DNA of 64,000 bases from Macrothele yani (lineage: Eukaryota > Arthropoda > Arachnida > Araneae > Macrothelidae), in assembly GCA_039090855.1 (NCBI GenBank), contig CM077006.1, forward strand, positions 44,649,336 through 44,713,335, in the 5' to 3' direction. A program made the translations under genes and the position numbers. This document shows, one piece after another, positions 23,111-34,609 of this stretch (positions within the stretch are counted from its first letter, which is position 1; each line of letters starts with the position of its first letter). Under the pieces are notes generated by a model. The model ran no database searches and was not told the DNA's origin. It saw only the letters and a list, made by a program, of their open reading frames with translations.

Positions 23111-23821
23111 TTAAGCGGCCGAAGTTTCTGAATCAAATGGTACCCAAACGTTTCTAAGCTTCCCAAACAGAAATTGTTCACATAGCGGCTGGATTTTACG
23201 AAAGCTACGAAAAAGCATCTGTGACTGTCTGTAAAGAACAGCTTTACCCCTTCACTCAGCAGCCCACAAGAACATCTTTACCCCTCCCACCTCAGCAGTA
23301 CCGAACATAAACCTATCGATAGTCATAAGATCTAGCTTCTATAGTCCTCTGTTCTCTGCTCCATGACCCTAGACATAATCGGGAAGGGCTTGTTCCCCTG
23401 ATAAGGACAACGTGCTACTGGGTAGAAATAAGTACCTCAAACATCTTCTCTCTTTCTTTTCTTAGGTTTGTATACATTCTTATAGACCTTTTAGCATATA
23501 TTAAGTTAGGAAGGATTAGTGTCAATCATCTCCTTAAATGACCACTTCGATAAGCTAAGGAGAAAGCATCACAGACGAACAAGTTCACTTATTCCAGATG
23601 TGTTCGACACACATTCTAGACAGCGAATATATTCGTTCGAGCTGATTGCAGGCAATTTTGCTAACCCCGAGTTAATTAGTTCCAGCCGGTTAAAGAGAAA
23701 AGGCAAAGATAGAGAGGAAGAGAGAGCGAGAGAGAGACAGACAGAGAGTGAGAGAGAGAGAGAGAAAAAGAGAGAATAAAAAGTGCTAAAATCTACAGTT
23801 TTGCTTTTCGAGGGTAAGGGG
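23111..23821. other. no gene recognised; GA microsatellite at 23713-23776
   Basis: Mostly unassigned sequence. The ORF at 23519-23779 begins in plausible sequence but runs into the GA repeat and shows no domain. Confidence 0.4.
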
Positions 23822-23989
23822 TATAACGAAGTAAATTTCTCCGTCATTTTGGTCCACGCCGGGGCTCGAACCCGGGTACCCTCATTCCGGAATAAGTCAC
23901 TCTACCAATTGAGCTACGCGGACGTTCGTTCTGACTGCTGTCTGCTTTTTTTTTATGTCGTGTGCGTCCTGCTGGGCAGACACGTCACA
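23822..23989 (-). mobile_element. solo terminal repeat of the tRNA-like TRIM
   Basis: Reverse orientation: TATAACG at the left, CGTCACA at the right, with the reversed B box (GGGCTCGAACCC) and A box (CCAATTGAGCTA). Flanks GGGG and GGCG match at 3 of 4. The acceptor pair is intact. Abuts an RTE fragment. Confidence 0.75.
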
Positions 23990-23992
23990 GGC

Positions 23993-24346
23993 GGTCCATG
24001 TCTCTGCTCCATACGTAAACACTGACAGGATGCATTGATTAAACACTTTTCTTTTAAGCTATAATGGCATACTGCTCTTAAAAATTGTATTGTTCCTTCC
24101 AAAAGCTTTCCATCCAAGTTTTATACGCCAATTATTTTCTTCATCAATGTGACCTTCACTTGATGACTGCTGCCCAAGATAAATGTAGGTATCGGTTGTC
24201 TCAAGCTTTTCTCCATCAATCGATAAATCTTTGTTTCTTGTAAAAGCATTGTACATCACTCTGGTCTTCTGAAAGTTCATTTTTAATCCCACTTCTTTAC
24301 TCTTGTCAACAAGTTCTTGGATCATACTCTGCAGCTCTGAATCTCG
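23993..24346 (-). pseudogene. RTE-type LINE reverse transcriptase fragment
   Basis: Minus-strand translation has GLKMNFQKTRVMYN, LSIDGEKLETTDTYIYLGQ, WRIKLGWKAFGRN and, in another frame, NQCIL followed by the ETW motif. This is the C-terminal RT (thumb-side) order of RTE/BovB-like LINEs. The 5' limit (TTCAGAGCTGCAGAGTATGA on the minus strand) is the same base as in the copy ending at 42487. Non-functional fragment. Confidence 0.8.
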
Positions 24347-24600
24347 ATGTATTCATATTTGTCAAAGCTTCTCCTTTTCTAGGACACGGATTGGAAATAT
24401 TTCTTTTGCTTCGGATACAGGTAATCTTAATACAAGTTTTCCGGTTTTCCTTGAATATTCTCGAGACTTAGGTGACATGATTTTACTTTTTCCCGCATTT
24501 TTAGTCCGGTGACACTTTTTGAAGGACGAACATTATGTCGTTCGTGATTCCATATTCATCTGGCGCTATGTGGCTATCTTACTGGAACACATCTTCGTAA

Positions 24601-24632
<32 letters not shown>

Positions 24633-25088
24633 GAAACCTTTATTTTGTCATGTAGTGAGTGATTTATAAAATGCAGTGGAATTGTGCTCACGCAACTGTT
24701 TTCTTTGATCTCTGACCTGTTCCATTATTGTAATTTTTTGCATCTGAAGACTGGTATCTTATTTTTCATGTTGCGCTGAAATGGCATTTTAATGATGATG
24801 ATATTCATCAGAATACAAAAATTAATAGGTCATTTACTCTGCCGGCCTTCACAAGACTTGTTTCTCGTTTCGTTGATTAAAGCAATGCGAAATGGAAGCT
24901 TTAGTTTAATTGTTTGTCGTGCTTAGATTCCACAGAAAAAAAGAATAATTATCTTTAAAATACAGTATTATAGAATTTTCATGAGGACATTTCTGTTCTT
25001 CACGTGAGGTTTCGGGGTTAAAAGGTTGACTATTAACGCTTGACATTCTTTAATATTTTCAAGTTATTTATACAATTACATTACGTAA
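24347..25088. other. no gene recognised; GT microsatellite at 24606-24632
   Basis: A (GT)n run and otherwise unassigned AT-leaning sequence. Confidence 0.5.
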
Positions 25089-26670
25089 CGACAGTCATTT
25101 GCGAAAATTTAAGACCACCTGTTCGTTAGGAGATTTCTGCCGATTGCGTCAGCTACTGTCTGTTTTATCATTCTACAGCGTCAGCTACTATCTGTTTTAT
25201 CACCCTACAGCGTCAGCTACTGTCTGTTTTATCATCCTACAGCGGCAGCTACTATCTGTTTTATCATCCTACGGCGTCAGCTACTGTCTGTTTTATCATC
25301 CTACAGCGGCAGCTACTGTCTTTTTTATCACCCTACAGCTGCAGCTACTGTCTGTTTTATCATCCTACGGCGTCAGTTACTGTCTGTTTTATCATCCTAC
25401 AGCGGCAGCGGTTGATGCAGTTGGGGGAAGCGTGTGCGTATCAGTTTGCTTCTGGTTTTTATGCTGAGATGTTTTGTTTTATACATAGGGAAAAGTGGGC
25501 AAAAAAGCGTCATTACGTTACTCACAGGGCACAAATAGTGACTTTATATCATGAAAGATACTCCGAACGTGACATAAGCAGAAAGGTGAATGCGAGTAAG
25601 ACTGCTATTCATAATGTGATCACGAAATATCGAGATACAAGTGAATTTAGCGACCGAAAGAAAAGTGGACGTCCAAGGAAAACAACCCCACGTCATGACA
25701 ATACCATAAGGCGAATAGTTATGCATTCTCCGAGGAGTTCGTGCAAGAAAATCAAGGCCTTTCTACATTCAAAAGGCTCTGATATTAGTATCAGCACTGT
25801 TTCCCGACGTCTTAGCAAACATTTTGGATTAAAGTTTTATAAACCTGCACATAAACCTGGACTAACCTCTGTCATGAAATTGGAGAGACCAGTTTGCGGA
25901 CCGTCATCAATCGCGGACTGCTGAAAATTGGAGCCAAGTTCTTTTTTTTTTTTTTTTTTTCCATGAATCAGCTGTGCGTCAATTTGAATCACGTGAAGCG
26001 CATGCTCTACGACCAAAAGGCCAAAGGTTTAATGAAAAATACACCGTTAGCACCGTAAAACATCCGCCTAGTCAGATGATATGGGGTGCTATGTCAGCAT
26101 CCGGTACTGCTTCATTATCCTTTTTGCCGACAGGCACTACCATGACTGGTCCTTTTTTTGTGGAAATGCTACATGAGAAGCTGTTAGCTCACATGCAAGT
26201 GCACAGATGCACAATCTTTAAGCATGATGGTGCTCCATGTCATAGATAAAAGACAGTAAATGACTACCTCCAGAGGAAAAGCATAACTGTGCTTGATTGG
26301 CCTGGTAATAGTCCCGACCTTAACAACATTGAAGATTTGTGGACCATTTTAAAAGACAAGATAGCACAAAAAGAGCCATCAAATTCCGAAGCTTTGATTG
26401 ACGCGATAAAGTACATGTGCTGTAAAGACATTACAAGTGACTACTACAAATCCCTCATTGAGAGTATGATACATCGTATTCTGTCTGTTAAAAGAAACAA
26501 AGGTGGCCACACGAAGTACTGATTTCGGTCTTTTTGTGTTCTAAAGAATGTAAGTATTCATCTGTGGTGTCATTTTTTCAAATATATCTGACTAGTAATT
26601 ACTTGTTTCTTTGAAAATCTTAATTTTCAATAAATTGACACGTAGTCTTGAACTTTTGCAAAAGACTGTA
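25089..26670 (+). mobile_element. Tc1-like element (family I), copy 2
   Basis: Same family as 18425-19799 (left ACAGTCATTTGCG, right TTTTGCAAAAGACTGTA). The start codon has become GTG (about 25496). The HTH and linker are well preserved (AQIVTLYHERYSERDISRKV, SGRPRKTT). The reading frame fails before the first catalytic motif, where a T-run of about 22 (25941-25961) replaces the bases encoding SDES. Later pieces FKHDGAPCH (Asp) and SPDLNNIEDLW (Glu) survive at 25974-26249 and 26289-26522. The 5' leader contains a 32-bp repeat. Confidence 0.85.
25145..25400 (+). repeat. 32-bp minisatellite, eight units, in the Tc1 leader
   Basis: Unit GCGKCAGCTACTRTCTGTTT plus 12 bases (TATCAYCCTACA), exactly 8 x 32 bp. 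The homologous leader of copy 1 (about 18500-18570) has essentially one unit. The 122-codon ORF over it is only the repeat read through. Confidence 0.9.
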
Positions 26671-26835
26671 CTTGCACAATCGCTGATTATGAATATTTTC
26701 AAGATTCGTACAAAATATAATGCGGCAATAAAAGTTTACCAAATCCGAAAATGTCGTGTAGTGTTTTTATTACTTGAAGTTTTAGAATTAACTAGTTAGT
26801 ATCCCTTATTAGTTCTTCGTTAACTTGTTGAGCAT

Positions 26836-28063
26836 ACAATGAGTGGCCAAATTATTGGGACCACGTGGTTAGTACGTTTTTGGGCCACCTTTTGCCCTTA
26901 ATACTGCTTGAATTCGTGTTGGCATGGGCTCTATTAAATGTCGGTAAGTAGCTTGGGGTATATTAGCTCAATGCGGTGGATTTCAGTCTCCATCTCTTGA
27001 AGATTTTATGGTAGCGGATCCAGCTATCCGATGCCCCTTCCTACTTCATCGCACACAGATCCTTAATATATATATCCGGTGATTGAGGAGGACAATGTAG
27101 CAAGGAAAAGTCTCCGTAATGCTCCTCAAACCATTCGCGTACAATGTGTGCTCTATGACATGGAACATTGTTCTACTGGAATTATCCATCTCCAGTGGGA
27201 TAAATCATCAACATAACTGGGTAGACTTGGTCGGCAACGATATTTAAATACCTTTGGGTGGTTAGACGTTGCTCTACACGAATCAAAGGGTCCAAACACT
27301 CCCACGAAAACAAGTCCCAGACCTTAATGTTTCCTCCGCCAGCCTGAAGAATAGCGACGATGCAAGATGGGCCCATGTTTTCGCGTGCTGCTGTCTCCAT
27401 GTTCTCACCCTTCCATCTGCACGGTGTAGTTGAAAACGTGCTTCGTCGGACGGCATTACCCTTTTCCCCTCATTTACTGCCCAATTCTTGTGTTCCTGAG
27501 CAAACTGGAGGCGTTTCTTGTTCTCTGCAGATAGCATTGGCTTACGGACAGGCCTTCTGCTTCTGTAGCCCATACGATGTAATGTGCGGCAAACTGTACG
27601 TTGAGAGGCCATCGGATTTGGTACTTGATTTAGATTATCAGTAATCTGGTGAAGTGTTGCCAGTCTGTTGGACTAAACAAGTCTGCTTACTCTCCGCTTA
27701 GCTTGAGCATCCAGTAGCTGTTGACAACCACGCGCCTTGCGCTCAGACCCGGTTTCTTGACTGTGGGTCCATTCTCTTTCTGTACACTTTAACAACTGCG
27801 GCACTCAAACATTTTACAAGTGCAGCCGTTTTGCTAATGCTCGCACCAATGCTTCGAGCACCCACGATCATTCTACGTTCAAAATCCGTCAGATCGCGTT
27901 TTTTACCCTCTATTATTTTTTTGCACAGTGCCCTTCATTAGTCTCTGCATGCCTTCAGGATTCCCTTTTTATACCGATTCAGCCATCTTGCGTCAGCAGC
28001 ATCTGCGGGATAGCTATTTTGTATAAAATGGTCTCGTATTCATAATAATTTGGCCAATCAATG
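26836..28063 (-). mobile_element. Tc1-like element with decayed transposase
   Basis: Ends CAATGAGTGGCCAAATTATT and AATAATTTGGCCAATCAATG, with TA duplications (26835-26836 and 28064-28065). Transposase on the minus strand: MASQRTVCRTLHRMGYRSRR (HTH 2), then SDEARF with the first Asp, frameshift near 27350, then YLNIVADQVYPVM. The second-Asp region reads Q-NNVPCHRAH, and the SPDLNPIEHLW region is mostly deleted (only PPQSPDI remains). Confidence 0.85.
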
Positions 28064-28238
28064 TATATCTCACACTAGAAGTCACTTAGTGAATAATAAA
28101 ATGGCCAGGGTGGAAGAATCAGCCTTTATCTTAACAGCAACTTTTTCTTTATTTCCATGTCCTGGATGTTTTGGATTACTAATACCAGCCGTAATTTATC
28201 CGCTGCCATTTAATAGCAAGCTCTTGTATCAGCATATA

Positions 28239-28445
28239 CACTATCTGATCGAAGGTGTCCGGACACTCACCTATCCACAAAATCCCTGTAGTAGGAAAGG
28301 AATTAACATCGAGGTGGTCCACTCTTTGCTTCCATCACAGCCTCCATTCTGCTGGGAAGGCATTCCACTAGATTTTGGTTCGTTGCTGCAGGAACTGCCT
28401 TCCAATCTGCCACAAGAGCATTGTTCAATTTACCTATGTCCAGAG
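28239..28445 (-). mobile_element. Tc1-like end fragment
   Basis: Starts at a TA with CACTATCTGATCGAAGGTGT and CCGGACACTC, followed by sequence like the non-coding and C-terminal end of a Tc1 element on the minus strand (CTGCTGGGAAGGCATTCCAC). No catalytic motif remains. The 150-codon ORF on the plus strand is antisense to it. Confidence 0.4.
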
Positions 28446-28742
28446 GTTCATCATAGCTTTGGTGCAGCTCTCGCTATATTATTAATTTACAGTCGAAATT
28501 GAAAAACAACAATCCTATAGGAGCTAAATTTGTACAACACTCAGATTAATAGATTCTCGCTGCTTTCCTCGTAGTGCTACAATTAGTTCGGCATCCAACC
28601 GCTGCAAGCGAATGGCGCAGAGATTCCGCGCATGCTCTTAGTATTCAACGAATCTTATGTACTAACTTCGATTGCAAATACATTTCCAGGTCGTTCATAA
28701 AGGTTTCCCAGTCGTGACTAGCTTTGATAAAAGTCTGATTTT

Positions 28743-29571
28743 TTACGCTTTCCAACCGTAGGTTGCCAGAAACGTACATATGTGACCCAGCTTTGTTCCT
28801 CTGTCTGTCTGTCCGCACCATAACTCGCGTAAAAATGGTTCGATTTCGATGAAATTTTAGTATGTGGTAGGGGACAACCTGAGGACGAACCCTATTGAAA
28901 ATGGACGAAATAGGGTCAAAGGTCAGGACATAGGAGCCGGATCCATTTCATCTCCCTTATGCGTCATAACTTACGTAAAAATGCTTGAACTGCGACAAAA
29001 CTTTATTATGTTCCGGAGGTATACTGAACCGGTTATTGTTTAATATCATCGAAATGGGGTCAAACGTCAGGACACAGGAGCGAGATTTATTCCACAGCAA
29101 TTATCCTCATAACTTTTTTTTTTTTTTTTTTTTATATGAGGATTAACGACCACCATGAGCAACTCAATGGGCTATAAGCAGTCGCCCATCCCTAATTTAG
29201 GGTCATTGGTTCCAGGGAAGGGAGAGAGCCAGTGCCGTAAGACAAGCACAACACGTGTTTCACCGGGATTCGAATGCAGACCCCTTTCGGACGAATGATC
29301 AGAGGCGATCGCTTAGACCACTGCGCCACCGTGGCTTCTCCTCATAATTTGACTAAAAATGTTTCTATTGCGAGAAAAGTTTAGTATGTTGTTCCGGAGG
29401 TATACTGAACCAATTCTGTTTAATATCATCGAAATGGGGTCAAAAGTCAGGACATAGGAGCGAGATTTATTCCACAGCCATTGTCCTCATAACTTGAGTA
29501 ATGATTTCTGGTATGTTGGAAAGCGTATCATAATCAATACATTGCATGATTTTACTAACTTGTTTGTTATT
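28743..29571 (+). repeat. R145 array, copy D, split by a SINE2
   Basis: Head at 28743 (TTACGCTTTCCAACCGTAGG), tail ending ACTAACTTGTT near 29571. Interrupted at 29116-29338 by a SINE2 with a clear target duplication in the R145 unit. Confidence 0.85.
29116..29338 (-). mobile_element. SINE2 inserted in R145
   Basis: Poly(T) at the left (poly(A) tail on the minus strand) and tRNA-like head GAAGCCACGGTGGCGCAGTG at the right end. The 12-bp flanks TCCTCATAACTT (29104-29115) and TCCTCATAATTT (29339-29350) differ at one base, a retroposition-type duplication that fixes both ends of the SINE2 family. Confidence 0.9.
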
Positions 29572-29799
29572 GTTGTTGAATGCTTCAGTACATCTAACGC
29601 AACAGTTTATTTAAATTCTTACAGTTCTTTTCTCTAGAATCGGTGCGAGCCTCAAAAAGCGGCGTGTATCACACTGTTGGATTAGATACTGGCCCAGCAA
29701 TTTTCTGCTTGAATACCTTAAAATTAATTTTAGTATTTAGTGGATAAAGAAATAATTTTTAATGGAGGCTGGAGGGTTTGACTACCCCAGTGAACCTCT

Positions 29800-29943
29800 T
29801 AAGAACCATCGCTATGAGAACACGCTACTAATTCTTCATCCGGGACACCACAAGCTAGAGGCCCGCGCATCTGACCCCTCGCCAAGAGGATAAAGGAACT
29901 CACCAGCATCAATTTACGACTTGCCTCTGTTTAGGGTCATAGT
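29800..29943 (-). repeat. degenerate SINE-like fragment
   Basis: ATTCTTCATCCGGGACACCA, GATAAAGGAACTCACC and ACGACTTGCCTCTG recur in order at about 31660-31780 in altered form. It was the target of the hAT insertion that follows. Confidence 0.4.
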
Positions 29944-31320
29944 TAGGGTAGTGAATTTATCGCTGGAGAAAAAGGTAAATTTCTCGAAATTTCGGGATTT
30001 ACCCCTAAATTTCTCGAAATACAGTATTTCCTCAAAAATTCGGCTTTCGGGCTCTTTACCAGCGCTTTCGATATGTCAGATGCGTTGTCTGTCACAAAGG
30101 CGGTTATATTCGCAAAAGGTAACGCACTGAAGTATTGCCCCGCTGACTGCTTTAAAATTTACAGATTCTAAAGTGATGAACACGCGGAAGATTGCATTCA
30201 AAGAGATATCAGCATTACTGCTTTCAACATTCGGTTCAGCTGATGGAACAGCAAGAATATTCAAAATGTATCTATCTTCAGAATCAGTTGTTTCGTCTGC
30301 TACGATGCTTACACCGGATACTGATTTTTTTTAAATGTTTCACTTGTTGCTTGTGAATATCATATATTTTCGACAAATAGTATTTCCGCATCCAATTTTC
30401 ATTTGGAATAACACCAATATCTTTCAACGAATTTTCCAAGTGTGGTTATCCAGTTTAAAAAGTGGGATGTTAGCTGAACAAAAGGCACCAGTTAATTTCG
30501 AAAGTTCAATTGAGCGATGCTGTTCTAGTTTAGATCTTTTCTGAATTATTTTGTCAACACATTTCTGCATTATTTTCGGTTGACTGTTCGGACACATTTT
30601 TTTTATGCAGCTTGCTTTCTAAATGCTTTTCACGATTGTCCTTTCTTTAAAAATCCACTGATATGTTGCAACACGAACAGAACAATAGATTTTTGTTCAC
30701 ATGAAACGTTCCCTTACTGTACTGCTTGCATTTTTCAGACGAACTCACTTTACACACGTGGATAGTTCTCAAAATTAACAAACAATATCCACAAACTTTA
30801 TAAACTAAATATTCACACGAAAGCACAAAAATTTTCTTCTTTTCTGTGAGCTGCTTTTCCCAACTGAAAGTACTGATACAATTGACGACATTCGCTTTGC
30901 GGTTTACTAGTGCATCAAGTCGCCAAGGTCATTCAATAGTAGCGGGGGTGAAAATCACGAAAACCACACGTGCATTCTTTCGCCGAGTACATGCGACCCG
31001 GAATTACCCGTCAAGTTTATTCGATAAGAGTCTCTTCGTAACGTACAATCTTGAGGGGTAATTCAAGGTTTCAAGTCCTGGTTTGGACTTTGGAGTAGGA
31101 TCACTTTGCGTTATATTTTTCGCATAAATTCTAATGAAGGCAATAATAAAATTATTTAAATATGAAAAATAATCTAAAAATTGTAAAAGAAATTCGACAA
31201 AAATAGGAAAAAAAATCTGAAATTTGCGGATATATTTAATATTCGCGAAATTACAGAAAAACTCCTAAAATTAGCGATAAAAATCGCGAAAATTCGCTCC
31301 ACGAAACAATTACTAGCCTA
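29944..31320 (-). mobile_element. hAT element with decayed transposase (CGGBP1-like hAT lineage)
   Basis: Ends TAGGGTAGTGAATT and (reversed) TAGGCTAGTAATTG, flanked by GTCATAGT (29936-29943) and GTCATAGG (31321-31328), 7 of 8 identical. Minus-strand remnants in order: HRSIELSKLTGAFCSANIP (about 30515-30460), then VSIVADETTDSEDRYILNIL (about 30320-30260), then FITLESVNFKAVSGAILQC (about 30190). These match the core of hAT transposases with the ADETTD motif. Stops and frameshifts are present; non-functional. Confidence 0.8.
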
Positions 31321-31328
31321 GTCATAGG

Positions 31329-31793
31329 ATGTGATGTCCATGCGGTGGTGGAGTAGTACGCTCTGGCTTCAAAATCATTCGTCCGATGTGAGCATGTGTT
31401 CAAATTCCATATGTGGTATGGTTGGTGTGCATGTCTTGCGGCACTGGTTCTGCTTGTTTCCTGGAACCAGTGGCCCGTAAATAGGGACAAGAAACTGCTT
31501 ATAACCCTACAGGTTAATCGAGGCTGTCGTTCATTTCCCCAAACAATGAAAAAATACGTGTCATATAATACGCTGACGACGATTTTAAAGTTAGCGAAAG
31601 CTTTGAGCCAGCAACTGAAGTTCTAGATGTGAACTATCGCCGCAAGAGCGCACCACTCATTGTTCATCCGGGACTCGAACTTGGGCCCAACTCAAACCTC
31701 TCCTCGCCTCTGACTTGTCACTCAGCAGATAAAGGAATCCTCCAGACCCAATGTACGAACTACTTCTGCTTGGAATCATAGTACAGTGAAATC
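31329..31793 (+). repeat. degenerate SINE2 and SINE-like fragments
   Basis: About 31340-31515 carries eroded SINE2 phrases (AATCATTCGTCCGATG, TGCGGCACTGGTTCTGC, CCTGGAACCAGTGGCCC). About 31660-31780 resembles 29800-29943. Confidence 0.45.
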
Positions 31794-32204
31794 TGCTTAA
31801 TATGCTCACGGTTAATACGATTTCCGGCTTAATACACATTTTTCAGACAGTCCTTAGCATTGAAAGTACAAATATACCCTATTTAATACGCTTCGAATCC
31901 CGCTTAATAAGCGCTTGTTTTTGTAGCACCATGCACATTTGAATTCGGGGGAATCATAGTACTATGCAAAAATTGGGTCAGTGGCATGTTACATGAGTCA
32001 CTGGATGTTTACTTTGATTAGACAGAAAACTCCCCTATTCCTCGCCGTTAGCTAAACAAGATTGTCGTGGGCTCAGCTTGTAGCTTTCAAGCTTCAAGTG
32101 TGGCTTTCCCGCGTATTAGGGTCCCCTTTTCCGTAACCTTGACGGGCGAAAGCATAGAAATGGCGTTTTGTCGACGTCACTCAACCCCATTCCCAACTTC
32201 CGCA

Positions 32205-32630
32205 GTTGAGTGAAGTTGATTTCAAATGGTGCAAGGGCCAGGTTTGGCCAAACAGCAGTTGACTGAAGTTGATTTTAATGGCGCAAGGGCCAGGTTTGGC
32301 CAAACAGCGGTTGACTGAAGTTGATTTTAAGTAGCGCAAGGGCCAGGTTTCGCCAAACAGCGGTTGAGCAAAGTTGATTTTAATGGTGCAAGGGCCAGGT
32401 TTGGTCAAACAGTGGTTAAGTGAAGTTGATTTTAAGTGGCGCAAGGGCCAGGTTTGGCCAAACAGCGGTTGAGGGAAGTTGATTTTAATGGCGCAAGGGC
32501 TAGGTTTGGCCAAACAGCGGTTGAGTGAAATTGATTTTAATGGCGCAAGGGCCAGGTTTGGCCAAACAGCGGTTGACTGAAGTTGATTTTAATGGCGCAA
32601 GGGCCAGGTTTGGCCAAACAGCGGTTGAGT
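32205..32630. repeat. 52-53 bp minisatellite, eight units
   Basis: Units start at 32205, 32259, 32311, 32364, 32416, 32469, 32521 and 32573 (TTGASTGAAGTTGATTTTAA, then GGCGCAAGGGCCAGGTTTGG, then CCAAACAGCGG). Core phrase also seen in the repeats near 22640 and 22950. Minus-strand ORFs across it are read-through of the repeat. Confidence 0.9.
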
Positions 32631-32880
32631 GAAGGCCACAGCACAGTAGTGAGGTTCCACTGTTCAAGTAGGAACACCATTTAGTGAAGATAGTGAATTT
32701 TGTGTTTGTGTATTGCTACTGTAGTTTTTTTTTAACTTCTGTTTTTAAACGTGTACTGTAATATAAAGTGAATACTGTATAACTTTTGATTGTATGGTGA
32801 CTGGGATAAAAAGAAAAGCATTATCAATTAATGATAAAGTAAAAATTAGAAAAACTTACAATGAAAACTCTAAATTAAAA

Positions 32881-33456
32881 AGTTAGTAAAATCATGCAAT
32901 GCATTGATTATGATACGCTTTCCAACGTACCAGAAATCATTACTCAAGTTATGAGGATAATGGCTATGGAGTAAATCTCGCTCCTGTGCCCTGACCTTTG
33001 ACCCCATTTCGATGATATTAAACACAACCTGTTCAGTATACCTCCGGAACAACATGATAAAGTTTTGTCGCAATAGAAGCCTTTTTAGTCAAGTTATGAG
33101 GATAATGGCTGTGGAGTAAATCTCACTCCTGTGGCCTGACCTTTGTCCCCATTTCGATGATATTCAACAGAACCGGTTCAGTATACTTCCGGAACAGCAT
33201 GATAAGGTTTTGTCGCAATTGAAGCATTTTTACGTAAGTTATGACGCATAAGGGCGATGCAATGGATCCCGCTCCCATGTCCTGACCTTTGACCCCATTT
33301 CGCCCATTTTCAGTAGGGTTTGTCCCCAGGTGGTCCCCTACCACATACTAAAATTTCATCGAAATCGAACCCTTTTTACGTGAGCTATCGTGCGAACAGA
33401 CAGACGGACAGAGCTGGAGCATATACGCTTCTTCAACCTACGGTTGGAAAGCGTAA
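32881..33456 (-). repeat. R145 array, copy E, inserted in the pogo transposase
   Basis: Reversed tail (AGTTAGTAAAATCATGC) to reversed head (TTGGAAAGCGTAA), about three units. Flanked by the identical 9-mer AAATTAAAA (32872-32880, 33457-33465). Its removal brings together the two parts of the pogo HTH. Confidence 0.85.
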
Positions 33457-33858
33457 AAATTAAAAGCAAATCGCGGAGGATCTGGGCATTCCTAGTTCAA
33501 CGTTACGGACAATTAAAAAAAAAATAGGACCGTATTAAAAGAGAACGCTGTGCAAGGTGGTATGAAACGGGAGAAAATAAAGTCCAGAAAGTTCGAAGAA
33601 TTGGAAAAGGTTTTACCATAATGGTTCCACCAAGTCCGTAGCTTAAATTTGTCACTAAATGGGACGTTGCTGACTGGAAAAGTGCACGAAATTGCAAAGG
33701 AACTTCACATTAGTGATTTTACTGGATCGAGTGGATGGATTGGCCGACTTAAAGCTACGTAGGTTTTATTTATTTTTTATTTCCGGATAAGGCGCCTTCC
33801 CGTTTAAGACGCTAATTTGCGTATGTCCCTTGAAAATCCTATTAAGCGGATTTCACTG

Positions 33859-34609
33859 TATGTGATACGCAAACGGGAATTTTAAAGTTCGAGAAAACTT
33901 TGAGCCACGTGTAAAATGAAAGTTTTGGGTGTGCCGCTGCATTTTACACGCACGCATGCGCACCCATGCAAAACAGAGAGAAAAAAATCCCATGCATTTC
34001 ATACTCCTACTGTGTTTAAGTTTTAACAATCGTTAACGGTGAGTAATTAGTTGGTTGTTGGCACATCAGTCGTGATACATTCTTTGTTTTATTATTCGGC
34101 CAGTAAAAGACGTCTGTCACTGGGGAAAGCATGCAAATCAGATGGCCTTCAATAGATCAAGGTCGAAAATGAATTCGAAGAGAAAGTATTCACAAGCAAA
34201 AACCAAGGGATGATATCAGCCAGAAGCTTTCACTTGAAATAGTTTTCTTGTTTTCAGATTACGAAACATAATGCATCACGGAATAGACGAACAGTTACTC
34301 GCATACGTAGGCGCGCCCAACATGAATCCACCCTTGAGGCTTACCTTGGGCCAGAGGCGGAATTTTTCTCAACCGCGCTAGTCACGTGTCTAGGATAGCA
34401 AAATTTTTTGACGATATCAGAGAAGTGTAGAACAATTGATAAAAATATGCCATCAAGAAGCAAAAAAGGAATTTTGTGGCAAATCTCATCGGTTTTCACA
34501 TTTACTTTACATTTTTTTATATCATATGTCGAAAAATTAGAAACAGGGGGGCGTGTGAACAGTAAAAAAACAAAAACACTTGGTAGATCTAAATGGTTTG
34601 CATATGCTT
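33859..34609. other. no gene recognised
   Basis: Begins with a phrase (ATTTTAAAGTTCGAGAAAAC, TTTGAGCCA) like that at about 31572-31600, so the pogo element sits within an older repeat. The rest is unassigned. Confidence 0.4.

Larger units (their letters stand above)
31794..33858 (+). mobile_element. pogo/Tigger-type element with split, decayed transposase
   Basis: Ends CAGTGAAATCTGCTTAATA and (reversed) CAGTGAAATCCGCTTAATAG, with TA on both sides (31792-31793, 33859-33860). From 32792: IKRKALSINDKVKIRKTYNE, a CENP-B-type HTH start, is cut by an R145 at 32881. The HTH resumes as QIAEDLGIPSSTLRTIKKK at about 33468. A second HTH segment in other frames has RKVRRIGKG and WDVADWKSARNCK. The DDE domain is absent. 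An eight-unit minisatellite fills the 5' part. Confidence 0.8.

Noticed and set aside
25099..25467. 122-codon ORF
   Set aside because: Covers the 32-bp x 8 minisatellite in the Tc1 leader; the transposase begins downstream.
28050..28502. 150-codon ORF as a host gene
   Set aside because: No domain or splice sites; overlaps a Tc1 end and a Tc1-like fragment in antisense.
32181..32513. 110-codon minus-strand ORF with repeated TKPGPCAIKINF-like phrases
   Set aside because: Read-through of the 52-bp minisatellite.
32205..32630. CRISPR array
   Set aside because: Units are contiguous with no unique spacers, and the context is a eukaryotic transposon.
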